64,000 nucleotides of DNA from Sweltsa coloradensis. Lineage: Eukaryota > Arthropoda > Insecta > Plecoptera > Chloroperlidae. The notes beneath the pieces were generated by a model. That model was not told the DNA's origin. It worked only from the letters and a program-made list of their open reading frames with translations, and did no database searches. The first letter of the stretch is position 1, and every line of letters starts with the position of its first letter. Positions 1 through 12,800 of this stretch are shown here, piece by piece. Location of the stretch: the NCBI GenBank assembly GCA_024449915.1, contig JAMZAV010000358.1, forward strand, positions 992,001 to 1,056,000, in the 5' to 3' direction. The position numbers and the translations under genes were made by a program.

Positions 1-160
1 TGTTTTGTAGGATTTTTTTTTTAAATGAATTCACAAATAAAAAAAAATTCACTACCCGAGCCCGACCCGAGGGTACTTCAATTACCCGAGCCCGAGGGTA
101 CTTTCAATTACCCGACCCGAGCCCGACCCGAGTTCAAAAACCACTACCCGCACATCCCTA
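1..160. mobile_element. Right end of a hAT-like element cut by the window edge
   Basis: The stretch repeats acccgagcccgacccgag-type units and ends in gcacatccctaatgatg. The terminal form (C)ATCCCTA matches the right ends of the better-defined hAT elements in this window (14850-19220, 50518-51292). The left end lies outside the window, so the target duplication cannot be checked. The short ORF across it looks like chance. Confidence 0.4.
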
Positions 161-696
161 ATGATGAGTAATGATTGAATGATCAGTGTCAATACTAGTA
201 ATGAGTGTAAATATGGTTGTTTGTAACTAACAAGTATCAATAAACCAAAGACATTTGCCCCACAAATCCACAACAAAGTACCTCTCGGATTCATCAGAGC
301 CGCTATGGGACGTGAGGAGACTCTACTTACACTCCTCAGGTAAGAAGTTCTCAATACAAAATCAGCTGTTTATTTTACCGTTAAATATATGATTTAAATA
401 AGTCTAAAACGCGTTTTAGGGCATCAAATTTAACGAGGGTTGTGAAAAAAATCCCCTACGGCGAAATTGCGTCCGGCTGCTAGGTCCTTCAGTCCATGGT
501 GAGTGTAATTTACATCTGGTGAATGTCACTCTGTGCGATTTGTTGAGGGTTGTTATCGTTCACTCGTCGATTGCGTCGGGGCCTACAGGGTTGGCTTGGT
601 CACTTTGGTTTACTGTCCCCCACTGAAAATCAGTTATATGATTGAGTGGGTAGACTCTAAATGTTTTTTTTCCCTTCCTACAAAGCACAGGCCTAC

Positions 697-850
697 CTTG
701 AACTGCTCAATCTCCACGTCGAGCTGAGCGATCTGCTTCAAGGTCTTCTCCCGATCCGTCTTCGAGTACTTGAGTCGCGTCTCCAGCCCCCGGATCTGAG
801 AGTCGACTGTGTTTAGCTCGGACTCCTTGCGAGACTTCTTCATCGCTTCC
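697..850 (-). CDS. SMC1A: SMC1 exon 8 (return coiled coil)
   Basis: It reads [12 protein letters not shown] followed by a heptad pattern, matching the coil just after the hinge (EELKEQMKAKRKEAEL region of vertebrates). The acceptor is TTTGCCAG|G and the donor TTCAAG|GTAGGC, phase 0. No further SMC1 exon is visible between 1 and 690, so the next exon lies outside the window. Confidence 0.93.
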
Positions 851-3800
851 CTGGCAAACACAAACAAGAAAAACATGTCAGTCCAGTAGCTACTAGGTAC
901 TCTATTTAAGTTAAGCTGTTGGTATTGCTCTAAGAAAAACATTTGGTAGAACAAGACAAAGCTGCTACCACACGCACACTGTACTGGTATGACAAAGATT
1001 AGCTACCTCACATTATCTGCAAACAAAACTGGAGAAACATAAGGTGGGAACGTGGGCAAGACATGAAGGTATGGAATCAATCAGACACATGAACACTAGA
1101 GAAATTCTAAGTGTAGAGAAGTTAGGTGACAGGAGGGGAGGGACATGGTTCAGATGACGGCCAAGAGAGGATGCCCAAGAAGGAAAAAGATGGGGATGGC
1201 TGAGAAAGACATGAAGCTAAAAAAAATCAATGGATGATGATGGTGACATTTTGCCAAAATGGCAGTGAGGCAAGAATGATTTTAAAAAATTATACATAAA
1301 AATACAGCTTGTTAACCGATTAATTTTTAACGCAGGCAATAACCGATTATTTAAACCGCGATCTAATGTGGCTATTGTAGTAATTTATAATTCTCAATTT
1401 ATTTGGTCGGGAAACACTCCCGTAGGTGGAATTGTTAACATTTATTAATACAATTCAAAAGTTAAAAAATCCATCCTGATCGGGGTTTGAACCCGAGTCT
1501 CCCACATTCCAGGTAGGCGCCTTAGCCAACTAGGACCTACTACTGATTCTAAAAATATACGGTAGGTATAAGCCTAGGCCTATGTCATAATAACGCGTAT
1601 CTAACTTGAATATATTATCATTATTATTATGTAGATGCACTCGACCAGCATTTGTCATTAGGCCTAGGCCCTAGCCTAGTTTGTCTATCTTTCTAGCTTC
1701 AGCAGATGTAGACCTAGGCCTAGATCTACTACTGATTCTAAGAATATTAATCAAATTAAATTATCTATCTAATTTTGAAAAATTCCTTGGTTAACCAGCA
1801 AATTGTGTAATTATTCATGCCTAGATCCAGTGTCGCTTCATTACGCATTTCAGCTTCCGTAGGTCTAGGCGACGAGGCGTACTACCGATTCTAAAAATAC
1901 CAACCATTCAACCATACTTTTGTTTTTCTTGCCAAACAGTGCAAAATCATCATTTTTTGATCTTTTGGATAATTCAATTTTTTTATCGAAATGGCTTTTG
2001 TTTACATAATGAATTTTGAATTAAAGAGGCCCTACTGTAATTGTTTGTACCTTAGCTCCTCGGTGAGGCGGTCTTTGGTCTCCTTGAGGGTGGACATGTG
2101 TTTCTCGTCCCAGCGCTTGGCTTTGCGCGCCAAGTCCAGCGATCCTCCGGAGATAATACCGGACTTCTGGTAGTAAGTGCCGTCCAGGGCTACGGCGTCG
2201 TACCTAGACAAACAAACACACGTAATCATTAGTTTATTGCTCTGGCCATCATGTTCATGAGATAGGAAACAAGCCACAATGGTTAACACAGCTTTGTTAG
2301 GCCCTAAACACATCTAATAGTTGACGAGTGTCGGCAATTATAATTAGGGATGCACACGATAATCGATATTATTGATCGAATGGATATTATTTTGATAATC
2401 AATAACCAAAATTCATTATCGATTATCGAAATATCAAAAAATTGGTCAATAGTGCACGAACCTATTATCTCACATTATGCCATGCACTGGCTAGGCTGAT
2501 GGTGTCACACTGGAGATTTATGTTTGGAAATGAGCTATCCGTCGATGAAGAAACCAAACACATGACATCAAAGACAGCGAGGTAGCGAACGGAACGCAGT
2601 TGTATAGTTTTGACTTACACTTGCCACACTTGAGGTTCCAATTATAGGTCGGAACAGGCTTTGTTGGTGATATCGATATTATCGATATAGGCCTAATATC
2701 GATTCAATAATGACTTTACCATTTTGATAATCGATAATAAAAAAGTATTGATGTGCATCCATAATAGAGACTTTGCATAACATTATTTTATGGTTTTACT
2801 GGGTTAAGGCCACCTTCCTTTACACAAAAATATCTTATTTTCTTGATTTTGAGAATATTTTCATTTATAAAACAAGGGTGAAAGTTTCCTACATATTTTG
2901 GCGGGAAAAAACGGGTCATACGTCACCAGCCTTCATGGCCACCATCAACCAATCACGTAACGATATATCAATTTACTCGCTTTCGGAGATTATCTTGGCT
3001 GTGGAAGCATATTTTGACATCTAGATTGTTCTAATATGCTTAATATTTTATTTTATACATTTAGTAATATCACAACGTAAGATTTAACCGCATTTTAATT
3101 GATAATAAGTAAAAACACAATCATAGATACTAGTATAACCTCCCCCTTAGATGTGCCACTCTCTATGGGCGAAATAAAGAACTCTTGGAGGCCATTTTGA
3201 ATCAGAGCAACGCCTAGCGGCTGGCCTGAGAACTAATTGAGGATAGGCGGTATATGCAGTGACCTACTATTTCTACTTTGGTAAATGCAGTCACCTACTA
3301 TTTCTACTAAATATTCCTTGGAATAAAATGTCGCTACAAAAAATAGAACACATGTTTTGGTAACATATTTTATTGCAAATAGCGATTTAAATACACACAC
3401 AAAAAATGAAAATAAGTACCTAATCACCGAATCACGTAGAAATGACAAAACACCTGCTTGTTGGCTTGTAGTGGGGAGGTCTTCCATCGTCTTAAGCTTT
3501 GAAAATGAAACAAAATGCACTGCAGTAACCATGCAGTCTTTTCAACATCTGATTGAAGAATCACGAGCCGTTTTTTTCTGAGGTGCTCTCGGGTATAATT
3601 GCGAAGTTTATTGTGAATCTTCTGCCAGCAATCTTTGACGATCTTGCTTCTTTTCTTGCTTGCTACGATCGGCAGAGGTGTTGTGGTTATAGGCTAGGAG
3701 GCTAGGCCTAGCCTAGGCCTACGACGGGCTCGGCCGCAAAATGAATTTACACAGCGCATATACCTAACAATTACTCGTCCTTAGCCCTTTCTCACCTTTT

Positions 3801-6800
3801 GTGGTCACTAAAATCATTTTCTATATTAGTTGGGCTGAAGGCCTACATTGCAACGTTTAAAACCAAATATATTATGTCTTGAAACTTAAACTTTCAAATG
3901 AAGTTGTGCGCGCCATGTGACTTTCACGTGCGTTTCTAAAGGCTCATTCATAACCAACTTAGGCCTCTAACTTAGCAGCTAACTTAGCCTCTAACTTTAG
4001 GTTGCTGTTCATGATAGATATTTAGGCCGCTAACTTAACAGCCACTGCCTCCTAGATGTTGCTCGTGGCAGAGTGCTTTACAGCCATACCGTCGCCTCTA
4101 ACTTTAGGGGGCTGTGCATGATAGATTTTTTTAAACCAATCACAACACAGATTTGCAGTATTTACTTTTATTGCGCCAATGCTTGACATACAATAACATT
4201 CAGCATTCAGTAAGTAGGCCTAGCCTAGCTCTACTTAGGTAGCATTATAGAATTGATTGACTATAGACTGTACAGTTTATTAAACAATAATTGATGGTAA
4301 AAATAATAAACGTATTTATTTAAAGACAACGTGAAGTAAGCCTTACATAACCTCACATGGCCTAGCCCTAGCTGGGGGCTAGGCCTAGTACCGCAATAAT
4401 AATAATCATCATAACTCAGTTCCAACTATGTCGGGTTGAGTGGTGGTTTTCCACCATTATCAAGGGCATGAAACTGTAGATACTAAGCTTGCCAGACTTA
4501 GTGTTTCTTCCACATCATCCAACTCCTTCTTCTCCACCAATTTACTCCACTCTCTTCTGTCCTCCCACAGCTTTACTCTTGCCACATGCTCCCACACTTC
4601 ATTCCGTTTTCCAACGTCTTCTTGAATTAATCTTTCCCATTTTCTCTTGCCTTCCTACTCATCTTTTCCCGTCCTTTGCCGCTTCAAATTCACGTTTAGG
4701 AATCCTCTCCCTGCCCATCCTTTCCATATGTCCAAACCATGTTAGACGTTTTCTTCCAAGTTTAAAACTCCCAGTTCTTTTCTGATTGCATTACTTCTTA
4801 TCTTGTCCATCTTTGTAACTCCCTTTATACTTCTTAAAAACTTCATTTCTGCTGCTTCCAGCTGACTCTCTTCTTTTGTTCCCACTGCCCATGTTACTGC
4901 CCCATATGTTAATATAGGTACAAAATATGCCTTATACAGCAAAATTTTACATTTTTGTGGGAACAACTCATTCCATAGTAACTTTCTCACCAATTGATAA
5001 AACCCTTCTGCTTTTTGCACTCTAGATGACACTTCCCTACACACTTTTGCATCTTTTGTCAATATACTTCCCAAATATTTAAATTCTTCTTTTTCTTCTA
5101 AGACTTCTCCACGTAGTACAATATTTTCTATGTCTCTAGGCCTGCCCTTTGTCTTCTTTTGCATACGCAAACATTCACTCTTTTTCTGATTTATTTTTAG
5201 ACCAAACTCTGTAGTAACTTCGTTCCATCTGTCCACCTTCTCCTGCACTTCTCTGGCACTCTCACCCCAAATCAACACATCGTCCGCAAACACTAATGTT
5301 CTTGTGTCCCTTCCATCTGTATTTGGTTCCACTCTTCTTATAATTTCATCCATTACAACAGTAAAGAGTGTTGGAGATAACACACTACCTTGTCGCAAGC
5401 CCTCATTCACTTGAACCATTCTGACCTACCCATATCTGTCTGTACACAACTTTCACTCCTTTGATATGTACTTTGTATCCTGTCTATTAAACCTCTTCCC
5501 ACTCCTTTTATCTCTAGACACTCCCATACTTTCTCTCTAGGCAGGCGATCGTATGCCTTCTCCAGATCCAAAAACACAATGTGCATTTCTTTCCCATTTT
5601 GCCATCCTCCCCTCCATTGTCTGTCTTATAGCAAATATGGGATCAATAGTAGACCGTCCACTTCTGAACCCATATTGTTCTTCTCTTAGATCTGTGTCAT
5701 ATACCGTATTGTTCCGAATAAAGCACGACCTCGAATATAACACGACCCCCAATTTTTCAGAATCATTTCAAGAAAAAAAAAAAAAAATAAAAGAAAATTA
5801 AAATGAACAAGAAACACTTACACAAAACATTTGAACAATGTTAGGGCCTAGGCCTATGGTTTTTTACAGGTAGGGCCAACCACAAGCTCACATGTCAACC
5901 ACAGTTCACCAGTCTGATTCCTGGTCTTCAATGTTTACGTCGTGGGGGGGGGGGGGGGTTATACTAGGCCCTAGTATCTATGGTCGTAGGCCTAGGCCTA
6001 GCTCCTTCGCAATCCCTTGCTGATTTGTAAGGCAGAGGAACCTTTCTTTTCCACGCGATCAGCAGTCTTCATTTGTTCATCTTGAGCCATTTCATCTTCT
6101 CCTTCATCACTCATTATTACGTTACGTAGACTCTTAGCTCTTAGCAACGTAGATAGACAACCCCGACAAACAATCTATGTAGGTCAAGCTAGGTCACGAT
6201 GTGATCACGGCTAAGGATTCTGATGACTAGCAGACAGTTTCGCCCAAGGTTCGGCCGAGTTCAGTGGCTTCGAGTGGGTGGGCGGGGCGAAGCGCAGCAG
6301 ACTATGCGCGGGAGTTGTATAGAGGCGTGGCCTATGTTCAGGCGCTATTTCAAATGCAAGCGCGCGGAAATAACGCGAGTGCTGTTTTTGAGATTGTATT
6401 TTCGGAAAAAAACATCGCGCTATATTCGGAACAATACGGTACTTCCTTCAGTCTTAGTTCTATAACTTTCTCATAAATTTTGCACACTGACACATTAATG
6501 TCACCCTCTATAATTTTCACACTTCTTACGGTCACCTTTCTTAAACAGCGGCACAATTATACCTCTTTTCCAATCTTCCGGTACCTTCTTTGTTTCCACG
6601 CAGGCACTTATTACTCGAAATAACCATCTTCTTCCTTCCCACCTGATGCTTTGATCATTTCCACAGAAATGTCATCCACTCCCGGAGCTCTACCATTCTT
6701 CATGGCTCCTAACGCCCGAGCCACCTCTTGTTCTGTTACCTCGTCTTCTTCATCTTCTCCACTTGCCTCTTTCTCTTTCTCTGCATTTAAATTTTCACTA

Positions 6801-9800
6801 ACCTGTACATTTAGCAGATCTTTGAAATATTTCCTCCACATTTCTTGTATTTCCTGTGGGTTGTTTGTAACTTGGCCATTTTCATTTACCATGAGCTTTT
6901 GTTCTTCCCTTTCTTGTCTTTTTGTCTTTACTAGTCCGTACATAATTTTCTATTTCCCTGGAAGTCATCTTCTAATTTACCAGCAAATTCTTCCATTGCT
7001 TTGTCTTTCTCCTCCTTCACAATTTGTTTCACATCGGTTTTTCGCCTACGGTACTCGTACTCATTTTCTGTGGATTTGCACTTTTCATTCTTTTTCCAAG
7101 CTAGTTTCTTCTCCCGAACTGCATCTCGTACCCTCTCGTTCCACCATCGCGTTTCTTTCTCTTTCCTCCTTCCACTGACTCTTCCACACAGCTCTTCTGC
7201 ACTTGACACAAAACCTTCTTAAAGTTTTGCCATTCTCTTCTATTTCTCCCACTTCATTGTAGGTGTTTGGTCACTAATTCTTGTCATAAACTCTTCTTGC
7301 ACTATCGGAGATTGCAGTTTTCCACACTTTTAGTCTTTTGTGCCGGTTCTTTATTCTCTTTTGTGTCTGTACCATCATTCTAAACTTCCCCAACACCAGC
7401 CTGTGGTCTCCATCCAATGATATTGATGGCATTACCCTCACATCCTCAAGGTTTCTCATTACTTCTTTTCCTATACATAGATAGTCAATTACTGTCTCTG
7501 ATCTGTCTTCACCATAGCCATATCTCGTTATTTGTTGGGTTCTACGTTTCTTGAACCAACTATTTCCTATAACTAATGAGTTTCTGGGCACACATTTCTA
7601 ACAATTTCTCTCCATCTATCCATGTCTGCCCATAACCTCTTCAAATCCTTTTATCTTTTCCTATTCTTGCATTAAAATCCCCCATTACTACAATAGTATT
7701 CGATGTCATAATTGCTTCTAATTTTGCCACAAACTCATCCTTCTCAACCACTGGTCTTCCTGTTTGAGGCGCATACACCTGAATGAATTCGATTGTCATG
7801 CTGTCATCGCACAAGATGTACATCTGTATCATTCTATCACTATGGCTTTTCACATTTACGATACTGTCTTTCCATTCAGGCTTACCACAATGCTACCCCA
7901 TTTTCCTCTCCACTCCTCCAGACCACCACAGCATTGTATCCTTCTCTGAGATTTCTTGTTTCCACACCCTTTCCACTTTGTCTCACTGAGTCCCATTACA
8001 CACAGTTTCTGTTCTTTCATGACATCAATGATCTCTTCGATTTTACCATTAAGTGACACTATATTTATTGTGCCCACATTTATAACTTTTCCTTCTTTCC
8101 TGTGTGATGATGTTCTCCCTCTTTTGTTTGGTTTTCTCCTTTGTCCACGGTCTATGCCTAACTTCTTTTTCTCCACACCCACCTGGTGTGAAAATCCTTC
8201 TGCCACATTGTTTCAGATTCTTTTCCTTTTTCTTTTACATTCACATCTAGGCCTAGCCATTTTCCCTCGTTGCTCATTACGAAGCGTTTTGCTCTTATTC
8301 CCACTTCTCTTGCTCTGTTCCATTTCTCTTCTATTCCTTCCACCCCATTCATGTCTATATATTCTACTTCAATCCTCTTGCATATTTCTTTTATATCATT
8401 ATTGACACCTAAGCTTAAACCTCTCCAGGTGCTTAGCCCACACATGCCTATCTTGGCATTATAAAACTTTCTCTTTGCCAATACAAGTAAGCCTTGTAGA
8501 TTCCCTAGCATGACTGCCTTTTCCTCTCCAGCCCACTTCTCTCTGTTCCCTGCACATATAACCGCCACTTCTATATTTCCATCTGATTTGTACTCTTCTA
8601 CCTTCTTTTTAAGTTCATTTATCCTGATACCTGGGTAAACCCTAGCCTGTACTCCACTCCAACACAAAATTATTTGCTGTTGTACCCGACACATCTCCAA
8701 TTAGTATACCTAATGCTTTTTTGTCCTGGTTGAGCTTTCTTGTATCATAGTTGCATACCACTTCAATGTCTGGTAATGATTCACCCACCTGCTGTTTTTG
8801 ATAAGTTGACTTACTTCTGTCTTTGTTATGTTCTACACCCAACTTGTGACCAACTTCATTGTGTGGTATTGATTTGCCCACCTGCTGTTTGTGACATGGT
8901 GAATTACTTCTGTCTTGTTTATGTTCTACACCCGACTTGTGCCCAACTTCAATGTCTTGCATTGCATCTTCTAGGTCTGTTGTTACTGTGTGCTGTTGGC
9001 CTAGACCCACCTTGAGCTCTATTACTCGGTTGTTTCGTCCTCTTTTTGGTCTTGCTTCACCCACCTGATGTTTGTGGCAAGGTGACTTGCTTCTATGGAT
9101 GTTCTTTTGTACCGCCAATTTATGACCAACTTTGTTGTCTAGCGTTGCCATACCTAAACCTTGCTTTTCGTCAAACCCTACCATGTACTCACAAGCGCTT
9201 TTGCTGCCTAGTCTTAGGTCTTCAACATGTGGTATACCAATGTCTAATATTCTTTGTTGTATCTCTTCCCACATGTTATTAATCTATAATCCAACATTTT
9301 TCTTCCCTCCTGTTCCTCCTCCAATTCTTCTCCAACACTCACCAATCTCATTTGTGTTCTTCCCATTTCCTGTTCCAGCCTGGAATATGTTTTTTCCAGA
9401 TCCAGCTGGATGTTTACCACCTCTGTAGTGCATTCTTCCACCACCCCTTTCATACTGGTGTACACTTGTTCTAACACTCCTGTCTTTCCTTCTTCTTTAT
9501 CTCTCTTCTTTTCCAACATTTCTACCTTTTCACCGCAATAAACGTTAATAATACTGACGGTCAGTTGACATTTCTGCCCCAATCGATAGCCAAATGTTTT
9601 CTTTTATATTCTTTCTTTGTATAAAGACGAAGATTTTACTATAGCAGTGGCCTTTTCATGAATTCGTTCAATAGCTTTTCATCGAACAATAGTTGATGTT
9701 CCTTGGGATCCATTTTTGCTGTTTGTTTACGTTTTCAATCGGATATGACGGAAATTGTCTGCTCGAGTCTCTCTCTGATTGGTTAAAAGCTTAATGTTAA

Positions 9801-12800
9801 GTTAGCTGCTAAGTAAAACCTTGGAGTTTGCAAACATTCGGTTGCTGATAAATGTAAGTTAAAGGCTAAGTTTGGTCATTGAACAGACGTGTTGTTTTTC
9901 CATAAGACAAACCTTTAAGTTAGAGGCTAAGTTAGCTACTAAGTTGGTTGTGAATGGCCCTTAAGACTTTTTGTTTTGTCAATATTTTGAACTTGACTAA
10001 TCGACCAGTCGACAATAAGTCGATAGGTCGTGAAAAAAGTGACGATGACACTCTGGTGCCTGGCTGAGAACTATACTAGACTCGAAACAGTTGAAGGCAC
10101 ACTGCCACAACGATTTACCATTGCACTTTCAGCACCCTGAACACAATGTTGATTATACTAGGAAAACGCTAAAGTCCCGCCGCGTTGATGGATGAGCTTT
10201 TTAAAGTTTTAAGTTTGCTTGGGATATCTTTACTTTTGCAAGTGCTTTGTTTTGCTGCCTACGCATTGTAGGTGAATGTTGTCAAGTTTCTTTTGTTTCT
10301 TGTCAATTGTATTATTTACTGTAAAAAAACTATTAAAAGCTTTATTTCTATGGATTCTGGCTAACTTTTTCAACTTTTTCTTTCAAAAGGTACTACATCA
10401 CCAATGTCCATGTATAATATGAACGTTGAAGCCCCACCCGTTTGGGTCAGAATTGGCCCAAATGGCACGAAAATATCGTACAAAAAACCAAAAAACTTAT
10501 ATTAAAAGCTTTTTTTCTATAGATTCTGGCTAGCTTTTTCAACTTTTTCTTTCAAAATGTACTAAATCACCATAACCTTAATGTCCATGTATAATATGAA
10601 CGTTTTAGCTTCACCCGTTTGGTCAGAATTGGCCCAAATGGCACGAAAATATCGCCCAAAAAATCGAAAAAAATCGTAAAAGTACGATATTCATGAGAAA
10701 TATTTCTTCGAAAGTACCCAAAAACGTAGCAAGGCTAAGTTCAGAGAGTTCGAAGGTCCTGTCAAATTTTCATCCAGATCGTATATGCCGTTTGCCCGGT
10801 AGAGAGCGAACAAACAGACAGAAAAAAAAAAAAAAAAAAAAAAAAACACCCGAGCTAAATTTTTTGGGGGGTCGGTGAAATTGAAGTCTTCGCTTCGCTC
10901 ATCCAAAAACTTGGTAAAGGACATCAACTGTTGTTTATTGTTGGCCATTGTTGTGTGAACCAAAGACTTTGGTAAAAGGAGGGAATTTCGTTGTTTATCT
11001 AGGCGGCCGTGTTCGTCATGAGGGCTGGTGACGTAGGCATTCGTTTCAAATAAATGTGCGGGAAATTTAAAAAGTCAAACTTTGACCCTCAATAGATATT
11101 GAATGATTAATTTTAAAAACCTTAAATTATCGTTTATATCATTTTTAGACGATTATCTACATATTGCACATACTTATACAGATATCTGGAACTTATGCAA
11201 ATTCCCTATTATAATTATGCAACATAGCTCTCTAAGTTTACGAAGCTAGCTTATTCAAAGGTAACGAAAAGCTCACATTGAAATTGGTAACTGTTTGGGC
11301 GTACTTATCAAATTGTTTTGGATTCTTTTTATAGAACTGTACACTGCCGTATATTTCCAATGAGTATGAGTGACATTAGATAGATTGTACAATTTATCAT
11401 AACCCTTTAATCAAGCGTCAAGCCACAGCTCTCGGTTGATGTGCCCCCTTTCAGTTTCTGGCCAAATAACATTTACAATCACCTGAAATACAAGTTTTGG
11501 ATTGTATGTTCTTTAAAAATAAGACGATAAGTAATTAGTATAATATTTCGGGTCTAATCCAAGAAGTGTATTCATTATCCAACTGTTCTGAGTCACCTGT
11601 TCTTATCCATCTCGTAGGCCACCTTCATTGCGTCCTCCGGCGACTCGCAGACCAGAGCGTTGTTGGTTGCGCACACACACGCACGCACGCACACACACAC
11701 ACACCCCCTTGATGGGGAGCTCCTCTTTATTCAGGCACTGAACCAGTAAGGACCTTCTGTTTTCATTTAGTGACCGATAGGGTTTGCACTCCCAAACCCT
11801 AACATTGTTTATTGTTTATTTTCTCCTTGGTTTTTAGTATCTTGACGGAAAGGAAGAAGCCCATCAGGCTCTTCCTCTTTCATTCTTATTCTTTTGTTTC
11901 TCATTATATCTTCAAGTCAATTTGATGTTCCGTCACCTTTATGTTCTTTCGGTTATCGTTATTGAGAAACTTATCCTTTTGGAATACGTTATCTCTCCCC
12001 TATCGGCCCCTTTATAAATAAATAAATAAATAAATAAATAAATACACACACACACACACACACTGTTCTGAGTCACCTGTTCTTATCCATCTCGTAGGCC
12101 ACCTTCATCGCGTCCTCCGGCAACTGCAGACCTTTTGGCACGCACGCACGCACACGTTCTGAGTCACCTGTTCTTATCCATCTCATAGGCCACCTTCATT
12201 GCGTCCTCCGGCGACTCGCAGACCAGAGCGTTGTTGGTTGCGAAGAGCACCGCCCGCTGGATTTCTTTCGGCTGGAACTGCAGCACGTCAAACAGCAACT
12301 TGACGTTCTTGGGGTCCTTGATGTTCCGGAGGCGTTCCTTGAGGGACTTGGCCTGGATGTAGTCGAGCGGCAGGAAGGTCTCTGGCTCCAGCATCTGCTC
12401 CTTCAGGTACTGGATGCACTGCCGGGCCGTCTTCTCCGTGTCCACCACAATAGCCTCCATGTACTTGCCCAGCACCTGAGCATTAACATAAGAGCTGGGA
12501 AGCTTAAATACCTGCGGCGGCTGTTTAACTTACTAGAGAACTTGAGGGAATTAGGGCCTTAACAGTTATAACAAATGCTTGATTATTTATTTTTGTTAGC
12601 TTATATAATTAAACAATTAATAAAACACCAGTCCCACATAATTACATGCTACACGTCAACATTGATTTGAAGCCTAGAATTAGGTCCTACTCGGTACTGA
12701 ATCAATACTACCATGCATTAACCAAGGCCATAGTTACTAACTATAGTAGGCTAGTTTAATTTAAAGCTAAACTGTCCAGTGTCAACCTAGTCTTTCAAAT

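Larger units (their letters stand above)
4400..9531 (-). mobile_element. Non-LTR retrotransposon (LINE A), near full length, inserted in the Harbinger element
   Basis: The LINE is flanked by a 10-bp target duplication, accgcaataa at 4390-4399 and 9532-9541. The host sequence is continuous in the uninterrupted Harbinger copy at 42.3-43.2 kb. On the minus strand the order is ORF1, endonuclease, reverse transcriptase, then a short tail of ATT units. The 5' end lies 12 bases before the ORF1 ATG. The RT C-terminus contains [18 protein letters not shown], as in RTE/BovB-like and related animal LINEs; the clade is not certain. Reading frames are broken in several places and a DNA transposon is nested at 5704-6439, so it is inactive. 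Confidence 0.88.
3940..9961 (-). mobile_element. PIF/Harbinger-type element, copy 1, split by a LINE
   Basis: The ends are imperfect terminal inverted repeats: aggctcattcataaccaac at the left and, on the other strand, agggccattcacaaccaac at the right. Each is flanked by TAA (3937-3939 and 9962-9964), the 3-bp target typical of PIF/Harbinger. The same 880-bp element is present uninterrupted, in opposite orientation, at 42315-43194. Subterminal sequence repeats gctaacttagcctctaactt-type words. A 5.1-kb LINE sits inside at 4400-9531. The MADF-like ORF has an in-frame stop here. Confidence 0.8.

Noticed and set aside
1471..1540. Functional tRNA gene
   Set aside because: The T-arm is good but the acceptor and anticodon stems do not form; more likely a SINE head.
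4489..9428. Many plus-strand Ser/Phe/Leu-rich ORFs
   Set aside because: They are the antisense of the purine-rich LINE A coding strand.
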